Below are positions 28,901 through 37,672 of a stretch of 64,000 bases of DNA, one piece after another. This DNA is from Trichomonas vaginalis G3 (lineage: Eukaryota; Parabasalia; Trichomonadida; Trichomonadidae). Where the stretch lies: contig NC_067203.1 of assembly GCF_026262505.1 (NCBI RefSeq), forward strand, positions 15,636,392-15,700,391, written 5' to 3'. Each line of letters opens with the position of its first letter. The first letter of the stretch is position 1. The translations under genes were made by a program, and so were the position numbers. The notes under the pieces were generated by a model, which had not been told where the DNA came from, searched no databases, and saw only the letters and a list, made by a program, of their open reading frames with translations.

Positions 28901-31900
28901 ATTGTTTACATGCAGCCATTCCAAGCAGATGGTTTCATTTACATGAAATCAAATTCAAGAGTTGAACAAGGAAAAATCGAATGTCCTCCTTTCGTTTCAT
29001 TCGCTGATGTTTTAGTTGAAAAGTGCGGAATTGAAATGATTCTTCCTTTATTTGCACAATGGGACATGCCATACTCAACAGGTAAAGAGAACACAATTAA
29101 GAACGACACATTGGAAATCCTTACAAACTGTCTGAAAATGTCAAGTGATTCACAAAAATTGTTTGCTGAAGTTGGTGGATTCCGAATTTTGTCACATTTA
29201 ATTATATCATCGAAAATCGAGAACATCGATTTCAAATTGTACCAAGCAATGGTCCAAATCCTTAACTCTCTCCAAGATGGAGAAGCCAAGCACAACATGC
29301 TGATTGCTATTATATTCAACCTCCAAATTTGGCTGAAAACATCAGCAGTTGATCATATCATGATCATCAAACATTGGGCAAGAGTTATTGTTAAGAATTA
29401 TTACAACGACTGCAAAGATCTATTGACATTCACTCACATCTTGTCAATGCTTATTAGTAACTATTGGTATTCACAAGCAGAATCATTGATACATCAAAAT
29501 ACAGAGAGATGTAGAAATGAAGTTTTGAATGTCACAGAAGTCAGAAAATATTTATTTGAAATTTTGAAACAAATTTCACTTAAGAATTTCGATACAAACT
29601 CGCTGAAGAGTTTAGTATCGCATATCTTGACATGTGGCGAAATCAACCAATGCTTGGATTTGATCAATTTCTTGCAATATTTGCTTGGCGATGATAATGT
29701 TTGGAAAGATATTGAAGAACCAGGAAAATATATTTCACTTTTAGTTTATTTGTTTAACCTGAAAAGTGATGACATTGTTTTATCCACATTATCATGCATT
29801 GTTTATGCATTTCGACACAATAAAATGAATCCTATCACTATGAAGGATGAAGTCGAAATCATGTTGCATCAAGTTGGTTCATATTTCTCAAGAACAACAT
29901 TAGTTGACATATTCATTGAAATCCTCAACAACAATGTTCCAGAATTACTTCCTCTTTTATCATGGATGACACTGAACAATGGCCGACCAATTATTTTACC
30001 ACAAATCTTGAAATCATCTAAAATGTTAGTTACCAATGATTTGTGGTGTTATTGGCCATTAATCAGTTGCTATAAATGCCAAGAACAAGAGAGCAAAGAC
30101 CTTCTTAAGTATTTGTTAGACTGCAATGTTCAAGGTGTTTTGACTAATTTATTAGCAGCTGCTAACATTGTTGGATTGGCATTGAAAGAAGACAGAATCA
30201 AGATGATGAGAAACATTTTACTTTTAGCATCAAACAACGAAACATATGATGAAGAATACATCAAATGTGCACAATTCTTTTTGTTATACCGAGAAAGAAA
30301 TGTTTCTAAAACATATTTAGAAACGGTCTATGAATCATCTCCTTTCAATAATACTGTTAATAATGATGATTCTGGCTCTCTTTTGATGACATCTACATCA
30401 CAAGCAGAAATTGAAACAAACAAACCAGTTTTGGATGAAATCAACATCCAAATCACAGAAACACAAAAAGAAAAAGACATCAAACGACACTCATTGAATG
30501 TTGCCAATTTAGCGAAGAATGTTGGAAACTTGAGCTCTTATAACTCAGATACTGCCGAAAGTACACTGAGTTATCTTTTCCCAGTTCACGAAGAAAGTAA
30601 CGATACAGGAAAAGCACGAAGAGTTTCATTATTATCAGTTTCCTCATTTTCAAAACCATCAAGGAGAAGAAACATATCTCCAAAGAAGATGAAAGCAGTT
30701 ATTATGCCAAGTGAAATGGACAAGAAAGTTATTGACATTGCTAAGCATCCATTCAACTACATCTTCGGTTTGAATTGGACAGAAGATGGCAAATGGGAAG
30801 ATTTCGAAATTGCCAAATCATATTTGCAGAAATACATCAGTCACAAACTCGAAATCACAGCAGAATCACAAATCATCACCAGTTTGTTTATCAAGTTTGG
30901 AGGTGATATTGAAAGTGATTATTTCAACAACACAATTCCTGTCATGAAAGCTAAGAAACAACTTGAAGATAATCAACTTAGTTTGTACTTGAGTTTGTCT
31001 GAAGATGTTGCACAAAGTTACAACATTAATTTGGCATTAAGTCCCATCCGATTCATGCATCATCTTCTTAAGACAAACAAAAGGAATGCGGATATCAACT
31101 TCGAGAATCTTGAACAAGCGTCTAGTTTAGCAAGTGTTGCTGCAAACGAAATTGCAGATTACGAAGACAAAATATCAACAGCAAAAACACACTCAGCTCA
31201 TTTATGGTCACATCTTTGGCAATGCATGACATTTTCACATGCACCATGGAGTCGTTCTCTTCCTGCACAACACTCTGCAATACACTACAAGAAAGACATG
31301 AGTTACTGTGGTCTAATGCCATTGAAACTGAAGAAGAACAGACAATTCACAGACCACAAACACGAATCGTTAGTTCGCGATACAGGTGATGAAGTTACCG
31401 CCGAAATCAAATTGGAAGAATACAAGAAAGAACTTGCATTACAGTACCAAAAACACGCTCCTTCCGGTCTTTTAGATGTTTTGGTTGAAGACAAAGAAGA
31501 AATCAACAACAACTTGAACATGGCTGACCAACGCTGCATCATGGAATTGCCATGTGAACTCATTGAAATCTCACGAAGGAGACAAGGAACATTTGCGATT
31601 TTGGCAGACTCAGTTGTCATTTCTATCAAAGAGAAAACTAAAGTTTTTCCATTGGAAATGATTTGTGATGTTTTACTTCGAACTCATTTGCATCATCAAA
31701 CTGCAATTGAAATGATCATGATCGATGGAAGAAGTTATTTAATTAACTTCGAAAATGTCGATTCATTAACAGTTCTCAAGCACTTCAAAGAACTTTGGCT
31801 TCCAAACATCGCAAACTTGCAGACATCCTCATTCATTGACTTCTTCCAGAGCAAGAAACTCACCGATAAATGGGTTTCAAGACAAATCAGTAATTTTGAA

Positions 31901-33802
31901 TATCTTCTTTATCTCAACAAATTCAGTGGAAGAACATTCAACGATGCAAGTCAATATCCGATCATGCCATGGGTTTTATCTGATTACACGTCAAGTGTTT
32001 TAGACTTGACAGATCCACAAAGTTACCGAGATCTTTCTAAACCAATTGGAGCTATCAATGAAGAACGTTTGCAAGGCCTTGTTGAGAAAATGGACATTTT
32101 CTCACAGATGGGAATCACACCATATTTGTATTCTTCAGGACCAAATTGTCCATTGGCAGTTTATCTTTGGTTGTTGCGAATGGAACCATGTACAACATTA
32201 CACATCGAGATCCAAGGCGGTAAATTCGACACAGCCGCAAGATTGTTCTCAAGCATTCCTAACGCATGGAACTTGTGTACTAAGACACAAAACGATTTCC
32301 GCGAACTTATTCCAGAGTTCTTCTCAACACCAGAATTCCTTGTGAACTCCAACAGATTTGATCTTGGGAAAACGCAAGATTACGAAGTTGACGATGTTGT
32401 TTTACCACCATGGGCTAATACTCCATACGATTTCATCTACATCATGCGGAAAGCTCTTGAGAGTGACTATGTTTCAAGTCATCTTCATCAATGGATTGAT
32501 TTGATATTTGGTGTTACACAAAAATCATCAGAATGTAACAACATTTATATGGAAGAGATGTACTCCACCATCTGGGATAATAAGAAGAACTTAGAGAATC
32601 CCGAAGTTCGCGCCGGTATTGAAGCCATCCTTATGCATGTTGGTCAGATTCCACAACAGATCTTCACAAAACCACATCCACAACGTTATGCACATGTTTC
32701 TAATGCATCGGTTCTTAGCAAAAACATTTGTATTGATTTGAATTTGCCTAAGACATACGCAGCAAACATATCTAAACGGGGAAACGAGTACATGATCACA
32801 CTGCTTAACTCAGAAGGTGGCATCTGTGTTCGCAACATGGAATTGACAGATATTGCTAAAGCATCACATGGATCAAATGTCAAACCTCGATCGAAATCTA
32901 ATGCATCAGCATCTAGTCAAATCTCAGCACCAACATCTCCACACATTAAGCGTAATGAGCGTCGAAGCAACATCGACATTGTATTTTCAGAACCATGCGA
33001 GATCACATTAGAAAACATGACAACAGACAAGATGCAGATTGAAGATTTCAACGAACTTTGCTCAGAAACATTCGCCATTCCTATTGCCGGTGGTTCATTC
33101 GCAGTTAGTGGTCGTTTGACAAACGAAATGTACATTGCTGTTCCGGGTGGTCTTTGCAACAAAGCATTGCAACAGCGCTCACGAATTGTCTGCTCAGTGT
33201 GTGATGGTAAATACATTGCCGTTGCGAACAGCGAAGCAGTCATTTCTATTTACAGGAAGAACTTCGAAAAGCCAATTTTCAAAGTTCCAAGTTTCACATC
33301 TGCTATCCGATGCATGTGCATTTCCGAGAAATTCCACATCATTGTTGCCGGAACTAAAGACTCATCATTGTTGTTCATCAGTTTGACAAGTGGCCAAATT
33401 GCTAAAGTTGTTGAGTTGGATGGATTCCGAGCTAAACACGTCATCATCACACCATCATGGGGATTTGTTGCCGTCCATGCAACAAAGATTGCAAACGGAA
33501 TGCTACAACATCAGATCTTCTTGATTTCACCAAACGGCGACATCATTGTCAAGCGTAAGTCAGATGCCGGTGTCGAATCATGGACTAGTGAATCTACTTC
33601 ATCCGGATTCGATGTTATTGGCATGGTTGATGAAATCGGCAATGTCTTTGTTTTCGAAGCATTTTACGTTGATCTTGGTAGGAAAGTTTTCTCTACAAAC
33701 ACGAAAGTTGTTTCAGTTCGAATTGATCCAGAAGATAATGTTTTGATTCTTATCTTAGAAACAGGAAAATCTATTATGATTCCAATTTCTGTTGATCTCT
33801 AA
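25970..33802 (+). CDS. giant BEACH domain protein (LvsA/WDFY3/neurobeachin class)
   Basis: ATG at 25970, 2610 residues. Order of parts: an N-terminal armadillo-like helical region (1-820); a concanavalin-A-like lectin domain (about 827-955, MPQSFVVVFWIFNPLSDKSP to FVIGGGTNDKNYALLGNFGI); a second helical region; a low-complexity linker (about 1450-1570); a PH-like domain; the BEACH domain (about 1965-2240, with SRQISNFEYLLYLNKFSGRT, YPIMPWVLSDY and the VLPPWA box); and WD40 repeats to the C-terminus (CVCDGKYIAVANSEAVISIY, FHIIVAGTKDSSLLFISLTS). This is the classic architecture of large BEACH proteins, which govern lysosome size, autophagy and membrane fusion. No break is visible. Several BEACH paralogues probably exist in the genome, so orthology within the class is open. 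Confidence 0.93.
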   Translation: MKLLTCRQLCGRILIELSSVEWEKKINDKTILSALNSIPFPPIIDEKSSNISKKLEGKQELSSIFKDVGFSFPFRADLIEYIISHPELVTYIPNVHAQIVYFTYLSWIQSLEKKNSTKYSLSLLQLFLQRSSVDGFKDINMYAFYDVFIFSLSSSDLSFEKLHEINSVLIKFLTIGQPPVFMYQLIPRTVKKLSDSKNPDFSNFICSIINLKAIKKEYPDEVFLDTISILNDLLVDFNTQVVDMWCNSAPQLPPLVTLPSITSLVSGVINYVVRFGKFVSVEKNVENVIKIDDKHTFQINPDIVPNPQLVNVEITKQRYLIPTPNLVAEYLPEGMTKALDGFVRIARNSKELRDMINNAIVNFFDENKDHENWLAIYTSFLSIYRTVKCRKDFLLPYSVLIDSRIWSPEVAIDSPEHKGLAINSIRHWTLEMLMSRGIKNVREILNLCIAYPRLEEEIIYRIMDFAPKLKFNDKIVEEFTTVITYLLYFYQTCPYTNEEQEQAANGVRIALFCLLDLFISKEDKLGAFLNREEFAESFIMLIFEKGVDQYVMDKLKIYVKTADYKNSLNPCRLKFVEIAGTVFGNLNHAGMMDIAKSIIHLFVEQNISMPEMIKELASGFLLLPKNEDSANFIVDALDFLVISAESRSLTATPLAAIEEAISHVFGEPTQDLFIRLVQLLAGHPLDSAQPSFLIKQPTALTLILGVFKDTQFLLTIFDFIAKLCEYSSLNCAAAAIGGLSEMLIEFMLEWRNDETIEPRQFASCMSLLMIIVMTSCTVNVARMFISLLCPIEGRTIPHTQNLMLKVLNKMLIDGQNRPRDSLPLVPQGKYATFSSMPQSFVVVFWIFNPLSDKSPQSIIAEIGDLKILVTDYRIKVNKVKTNVELDAKIWNMVSIKVNIDDKESDVTVMVNNKEETKSNFKLPKLLFEEKQLFVIGGGTNDKNYALLGNFGIFKDTVQLDKLMKSSLRGSMENNPDCIVYMQPFQADGFIYMKSNSRVEQGKIECPPFVSFADVLVEKCGIEMILPLFAQWDMPYSTGKENTIKNDTLEILTNCLKMSSDSQKLFAEVGGFRILSHLIISSKIENIDFKLYQAMVQILNSLQDGEAKHNMLIAIIFNLQIWLKTSAVDHIMIIKHWARVIVKNYYNDCKDLLTFTHILSMLISNYWYSQAESLIHQNTERCRNEVLNVTEVRKYLFEILKQISLKNFDTNSLKSLVSHILTCGEINQCLDLINFLQYLLGDDNVWKDIEEPGKYISLLVYLFNLKSDDIVLSTLSCIVYAFRHNKMNPITMKDEVEIMLHQVGSYFSRTTLVDIFIEILNNNVPELLPLLSWMTLNNGRPIILPQILKSSKMLVTNDLWCYWPLISCYKCQEQESKDLLKYLLDCNVQGVLTNLLAAANIVGLALKEDRIKMMRNILLLASNNETYDEEYIKCAQFFLLYRERNVSKTYLETVYESSPFNNTVNNDDSGSLLMTSTSQAEIETNKPVLDEINIQITETQKEKDIKRHSLNVANLAKNVGNLSSYNSDTAESTLSYLFPVHEESNDTGKARRVSLLSVSSFSKPSRRRNISPKKMKAVIMPSEMDKKVIDIAKHPFNYIFGLNWTEDGKWEDFEIAKSYLQKYISHKLEITAESQIITSLFIKFGGDIESDYFNNTIPVMKAKKQLEDNQLSLYLSLSEDVAQSYNINLALSPIRFMHHLLKTNKRNADINFENLEQASSLASVAANEIADYEDKISTAKTHSAHLWSHLWQCMTFSHAPWSRSLPAQHSAIHYKKDMSYCGLMPLKLKKNRQFTDHKHESLVRDTGDEVTAEIKLEEYKKELALQYQKHAPSGLLDVLVEDKEEINNNLNMADQRCIMELPCELIEISRRRQGTFAILADSVVISIKEKTKVFPLEMICDVLLRTHLHHQTAIEMIMIDGRSYLINFENVDSLTVLKHFKELWLPNIANLQTSSFIDFFQSKKLTDKWVSRQISNFEYLLYLNKFSGRTFNDASQYPIMPWVLSDYTSSVLDLTDPQSYRDLSKPIGAINEERLQGLVEKMDIFSQMGITPYLYSSGPNCPLAVYLWLLRMEPCTTLHIEIQGGKFDTAARLFSSIPNAWNLCTKTQNDFRELIPEFFSTPEFLVNSNRFDLGKTQDYEVDDVVLPPWANTPYDFIYIMRKALESDYVSSHLHQWIDLIFGVTQKSSECNNIYMEEMYSTIWDNKKNLENPEVRAGIEAILMHVGQIPQQIFTKPHPQRYAHVSNASVLSKNICIDLNLPKTYAANISKRGNEYMITLLNSEGGICVRNMELTDIAKASHGSNVKPRSKSNASASSQISAPTSPHIKRNERRSNIDIVFSEPCEITLENMTTDKMQIEDFNELCSETFAIPIAGGSFAVSGRLTNEMYIAVPGGLCNKALQQRSRIVCSVCDGKYIAVANSEAVISIYRKNFEKPIFKVPSFTSAIRCMCISEKFHIIVAGTKDSSLLFISLTSGQIAKVVELDGFRAKHVIITPSWGFVAVHATKIANGMLQHQIFLISPNGDIIVKRKSDAGVESWTSESTSSGFDVIGMVDEIGNVFVFEAFYVDLGRKVFSTNTKVVSVRIDPEDNVLILILETGKSIMIPISVDL

Positions 33803-33923
33803 CTTATTATCTTTAACACTTTTATTATAGTTTTTTCAGATTGTTTTAATATTAATATTTGAATAAATAAATATTATATCTAATGTTCGAATTGAGAATA
33901 TAATTTGAATAATTTTGGAAAAT

Positions 33924-34166
33924 TTACACGTCACTATACGGAACTCCAGGCTTAAATTTGACGTTGAATATTGTTTCTTCCTTAACATTTGATTGTGAAT
34001 GATCTTGTTTTGAATTAAGCTGGTTTAGATTAATGAAATGCGAAAAAGGTTTCTTATTTGAATAAACAGTTCGATGATAGACCCTTTTTTGGCAGTCATC
34101 AGCTTTATATGTTATTAATATCTCTTCAATTGTGTATCCTTCCATGATTGGAATAGAATACTCCAT
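33924..34166 (-). CDS. small conserved-looking protein, unknown
   Basis: ATG at 34164-34166, 80 residues: MEYSIPIMEGYTIEEILITY, then a Lys/Arg/Ser-rich middle and an ordered end FNVKFKPGVPYSDV. No membrane segment. It is convergent with the BEACH gene (121 bp between stops). Composition and the Pro-Tyr end look coding, but no family is recognised. Confidence 0.45.
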   Translation of the reverse strand: MEYSIPIMEGYTIEEILITYKADDCQKRVYHRTVYSNKKPFSHFINLNQLNSKQDHSQSNVKEETIFNVKFKPGVPYSDV

Positions 34167-34636
34167 AGGAAGAGCTAAAATCCCGCCAAATTTTACGGTT
34201 TTTTTAATACAAAAGTAATCAAAGTGAATAAAGCAAAGATATATATTGTATTTAATCAGTCAATTGATATTGGGTAGAATATATGCTCAATATTTCATTT
34301 TTCAAATTTATTTTTTCAAAAAACCAATAATTGGCAACATTGTTTACTGTAATAATTGTTTTTAATGAAAATACTATATGCCTTCCTTATTTTCTTTCTT
34401 TTTTATTTTTTGAAAAAATCAAAAAAACTCGAAAAAAAATCAAAAAATCAAAAAATCGATGAATTCTCAACGTAATTTAAATCTTCAAAATCGTAGAGAT
34501 TGGTCATAATATAACTAAGCATTATGATATGGTAAAGTTCAAAAAATCTCTCTCTTGAACGAGATAAAAGCTTAACAGAAATAACCTTAAAAGTGCTTTT
34601 CTGAGGGTGGTCTATCGTCTATAGGGCACCCTTAAG
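34167..34636. other. intergenic with possible transposon end
   Basis: A/T-only runs near 34410-34460. At 34620-34633 the words GGGCACCCTTAA resemble the right terminus of the TTAA elements (GTGCACCCTTAA) and abut the 3' border of the Pmp-like copy. No matching left end was found, so this is at most a relic. Confidence 0.4.
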
Positions 34637-34649
34637 TAAGAAGAAATTT

Positions 34650-35657
34650 TTATTTAAATGTTTTTATAAAAAGGTTAATTAATGATAATAATTTGATATT
34701 TTTATAAATTGAATCTTTATTTTGGGCAATTAGTAACGAACCTTCACATGGACTTATTCCAATGAACTTTAAATCATTAATAAATGATTCTGTTGTCATT
34801 TCTGATGTGGATATAGTTCCACGATATGTATTAGATTCTTTATAGGTATCAATACTGCAATTAAATATATAAATTTGTCCACTAATTGTAGAAAATATAG
34901 CTCCATTTTTGTTCTTTAGATTATCTCTGAAAACTGAATCTAAAACGTCAAGTCTTTTGTTATATTCATGAACTAATCCATAATTTTTATCTGTTTGGGA
35001 ATTATTTATATAATTACATCTTTCAACTATCCCTACAGTATTCGAAAAAGAAGTGCTAGAGCTTTGAGTTGCTTCCAAATTTTCAAAATTACAAAATTTG
35101 ACTTTTGTTGTTGATTTCATATAATCATATCTAAAAGCTGTAGCTTGTTGTGAAATGCAGTTAGTAATGTTTGTGTTTGAAAGAGATGAATCACCTTCTC
35201 TTGAGTAAATCATTCCATATGTTACATCGCGATTTCCTCCATTAGAAATTGTACCTTGGAGGATTGTACTGTTAATGTCGCCATAGAAATAAGTAAAATG
35301 ACCGTTTGTTGAAGTTTTGCTCTCAAATGAACAGAATTTATCAATGATAATATTGTTTGTGCCTGTACTAGTGATATAAACTGTGCCTGAACCGTTGTAA
35401 AATGTGTTTTCGCAAAGTAAAATAGAATAACTTGAAATATCTATGAAATTGACTGCTCGTAATGCAAGGTTTTCGAATTTACAGATATATGTGAAGCATT
35501 TGTTCGCTGTTGCAGTAACATTTTGGTTATCACCTGAAATAACTGGTGGAGGATCGATGTTTTCATAGTATTGATGCCAAACATACGTCAAGTCATCTAC
35601 ACTATGAGTATTTCTTTTGGATCCATTGAATTTTAGATTGACAATGGATCCAAAAAC
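34650..35657 (-). CDS. Pmp-like beta-helix protein, copy 2 (no in-frame ATG at its head)
   Basis: 335 codons are open between an upstream TGA (35658-35660) and the stop. The first in-frame ATG is at 35211-35213. The frame opens GSIVNLKFNGSKRNTHSVDD then LTYVWHQYYENIDPPPVISG. Rungs of short strands follow with recurrent Cys/Asn pairs (KVKFCNFENLEA, IVERCNYINNS, LDVLDSVFRDN, QIYIFNCSIDTY) and the conserved ending FIGISPCEGSLLIAQNKDSI. It is almost identical to copy 3 except for clustered variable patches. The shared region runs from about 34637 to 35722, past both ends of the frame. There is no signal peptide and no C-terminal anchor, so this is not a complete surface protein as it stands. Confidence 0.6.
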   Translation of the reverse strand, partial: VFGSIVNLKFNGSKRNTHSVDDLTYVWHQYYENIDPPPVISGDNQNVTATANKCFTYICKFENLALRAVNFIDISSYSILLCENTFYNGSGTVYITSTGTNNIIIDKFCSFESKTSTNGHFTYFYGDINSTILQGTISNGGNRDVTYGMIYSREGDSSLSNTNITNCISQQATAFRYDYMKSTTKVKFCNFENLEATQSSSTSFSNTVGIVERCNYINNSQTDKNYGLVHEYNKRLDVLDSVFRDNLKNKNGAIFSTISGQIYIFNCSIDTYKESNTYRGTISTSEMTTESFINDLKFIGISPCEGSLLIAQNKDSIYKNIKLLSLINLFIKTFK

Positions 35658-35992
35658 TCATTAATACATTTTAAAATTTTGGATAAAAATCTTCCGATAG
35701 CTTTCATTTTCAACATCACTCCAAAATCGTTCTACAATGGATTTATATGCTCATGAAACATAGAAATAGCCACAAACGCGCACCATTCTTTATTAATACA
35801 ATGTTGTAAGAGTATTTTATCTGTTGAGTTACTATTTGCAAAAATTCATTTCTCACTCTCTCAAAATTAATTATTTTTCATTTCATTCACAATAAAAAAG
35901 TTTTGATTTAAAAATGTTGAGATGATATCCTCAATCTTTAAAAATTATATAAAAAAGCTTTATAAAAAAAGAAATATAGAATAAAATAGAAA

Positions 35993-37249
35993 TTATTCGA
36001 AAACTTTTGCGATTTCGTTTGGAACTGCTGGGCCATAAACGGCAACGGCAGGTTTGTAGCTAAATGTCTGTTTAAGTGCTTTCTCGACGGCCTTCCTTGT
36101 AACTTCTTTGATTGACTTCTTGTACTGAGAGCTGTAGATTGGTTTGCACCCTAAGTAACTAGAACGGACGAACTCGTTGAATCGTTTGTCCGATGCATTC
36201 AACTCTTTAGTGCCTGCTGTGATAACAAGACCGCGTGCGGCATCCAAGTTCTTGTCCTCAATCGTTTCGACTGAATGGATACACTCTCTGACCAACTGTG
36301 CTGCTTTAACTAAGTTTCTGTCTTCTGCAACAACGTTGATGTTGAATCGGCCGCCTGTTGTGAAGAAGTTGTTGTAGGCGTATGCCTGGTGACATCTGGC
36401 AACTCCGCCAACAACTTTAGTGTAAAGGAGAGAGCTGAAACCGGAACCAAGACCTTCTGATGAAAATTCAGATCCGCCACCAAAAATTTTGGATAAAACG
36501 GCGTATGCTGGTGCTTCTACGGATTTTGCCTCACATGAAGGCCATGAAAGGGACATGATGGAGAGGGATGACGTCATGGAGATCTTGGAACCTTGTAATG
36601 ATGACTGTTTGACGTTCTTGTTGACGTGGTTTGGTTCGAAATTAGATGTGATGTGTAATTTCACCTTTGGGAAAGGCGAAAGTGAGCCGCCAAGCTTAAC
36701 AAGCTCTTCGTACATGTCAATTGAACCAACAAGTGTTGTACACTTTGGAATTTCTTTGAGAATTTGTGGATTTAAGTCAATTTTCTCGCCTTGTAAAGCA
36801 TAGTTGCCGTGTGCGTATGATTTATTAGAAAATGATGACATGCAAACAAGATCTTTGTATTTTTCGAGTAAATTGTATTCACCTAATTGCTCTGCTGCGT
36901 AGTTCAGCTGCTTTTGCTGATCAAATGTTGTATTAGCTGGAGCTGCACCATCTAAGAAGCGTTTGAGACTCTCGATAGCATATGTTGTTGACTCTGGAAG
37001 GAATTGAAGGGTTAAGTATGAATATTCGCGATTTACTTGTAAAAATGGATATACCTGATGCATAAAAACATGTTTTGGAGAAATTAAAGATTCGACCAAC
37101 TTTGAAGATAATGTAACTTGAGTATCAGCTGTCTTTGGCGAATTAATGGAACCAATTGGGAAGACTGCACCAATAGAACAAACGCCTCTTGGACCTTTCA
37201 TAAGCTTAAGATGGATTCCGTTTGGAAGAACACTTGATACGCAATCCAT
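35993..37249 (-). CDS. hydrogenosomal processing peptidase, alpha-type (non-catalytic) subunit
   Basis: The first ATG (37247-37249) gives 418 residues of the M16 family. The N-terminal half starts SVLPNGIHLKLMKGPRGVCS, as in MPP and cytochrome bc1 core proteins, but the HxxEH zinc site is absent: TLSSKLVESL stands where the inverted zinc motif would be. The alpha-subunit glycine-rich loop is present (KIFGGGSEFSSEGLGSGFSS then LLYTKVVGG), which in alpha-MPP binds and guides presequences. The C-terminal half ends KQTFSYKPAVAVYGPAVPNE. Together with a beta subunit elsewhere it would cleave targeting presequences in the hydrogenosome matrix. Its own presequence is minimal (MDCVSSVLPN). It is divergent from VPS33, 423 bp away. 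Confidence 0.85.
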   Translation of the reverse strand: MDCVSSVLPNGIHLKLMKGPRGVCSIGAVFPIGSINSPKTADTQVTLSSKLVESLISPKHVFMHQVYPFLQVNREYSYLTLQFLPESTTYAIESLKRFLDGAAPANTTFDQQKQLNYAAEQLGEYNLLEKYKDLVCMSSFSNKSYAHGNYALQGEKIDLNPQILKEIPKCTTLVGSIDMYEELVKLGGSLSPFPKVKLHITSNFEPNHVNKNVKQSSLQGSKISMTSSLSIMSLSWPSCEAKSVEAPAYAVLSKIFGGGSEFSSEGLGSGFSSLLYTKVVGGVARCHQAYAYNNFFTTGGRFNINVVAEDRNLVKAAQLVRECIHSVETIEDKNLDAARGLVITAGTKELNASDKRFNEFVRSSYLGCKPIYSSQYKKSIKEVTRKAVEKALKQTFSYKPAVAVYGPAVPNEIAKVFE

Positions 37250-37672
37250 TTTCAAAAAATGGTTTTAAAATCAAGATTTTCGAAAATAGATTAATTGATA
37301 TATTTGAGGAGATTCAATCTGATGTGTTTTTATTCGTATCGAGGAAGATTTTGTCTAAAATTGATGGTAATTACAATTTAAATGGCTTTATAAGTATAAA
37401 CAAGTGATTTAATACCTAAACATACGTTCAATAATCCTTCATATCAGTTCCAAATTTTTCTGAATTATAAAAATAGCTGTTTGCTGATTGTTACCTTTAC
37501 CAAAAGAAAATTCTTGCTATGTATATAATGATTTTTGTCATTTAAAATTACATCTAGAGGATCTGATTTTTCAGAAAATTAATTCTTAGGAGTCTGCCAA
37601 TTTTGATATCAAATTATAATATAGGTATGAATAACATTTTGATTCTGACATTGTCATTTTTATTTTCTGTCA
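37250..37672. other. divergent intergenic region, HPP alpha and VPS33
   Basis: Holds both promoters. A GTCATTTTTATTTT initiator-like word lies about 20 bases before the VPS33 ATG. No gene seen. Confidence 0.5.

Noticed and set aside
34390-34636. Possible third TTAA-type element ending GGGCACCCTTAA
   Set aside because: Only one end resembles the TIR and no left end was found within 500 bp, so it is mentioned only as a possible relic.
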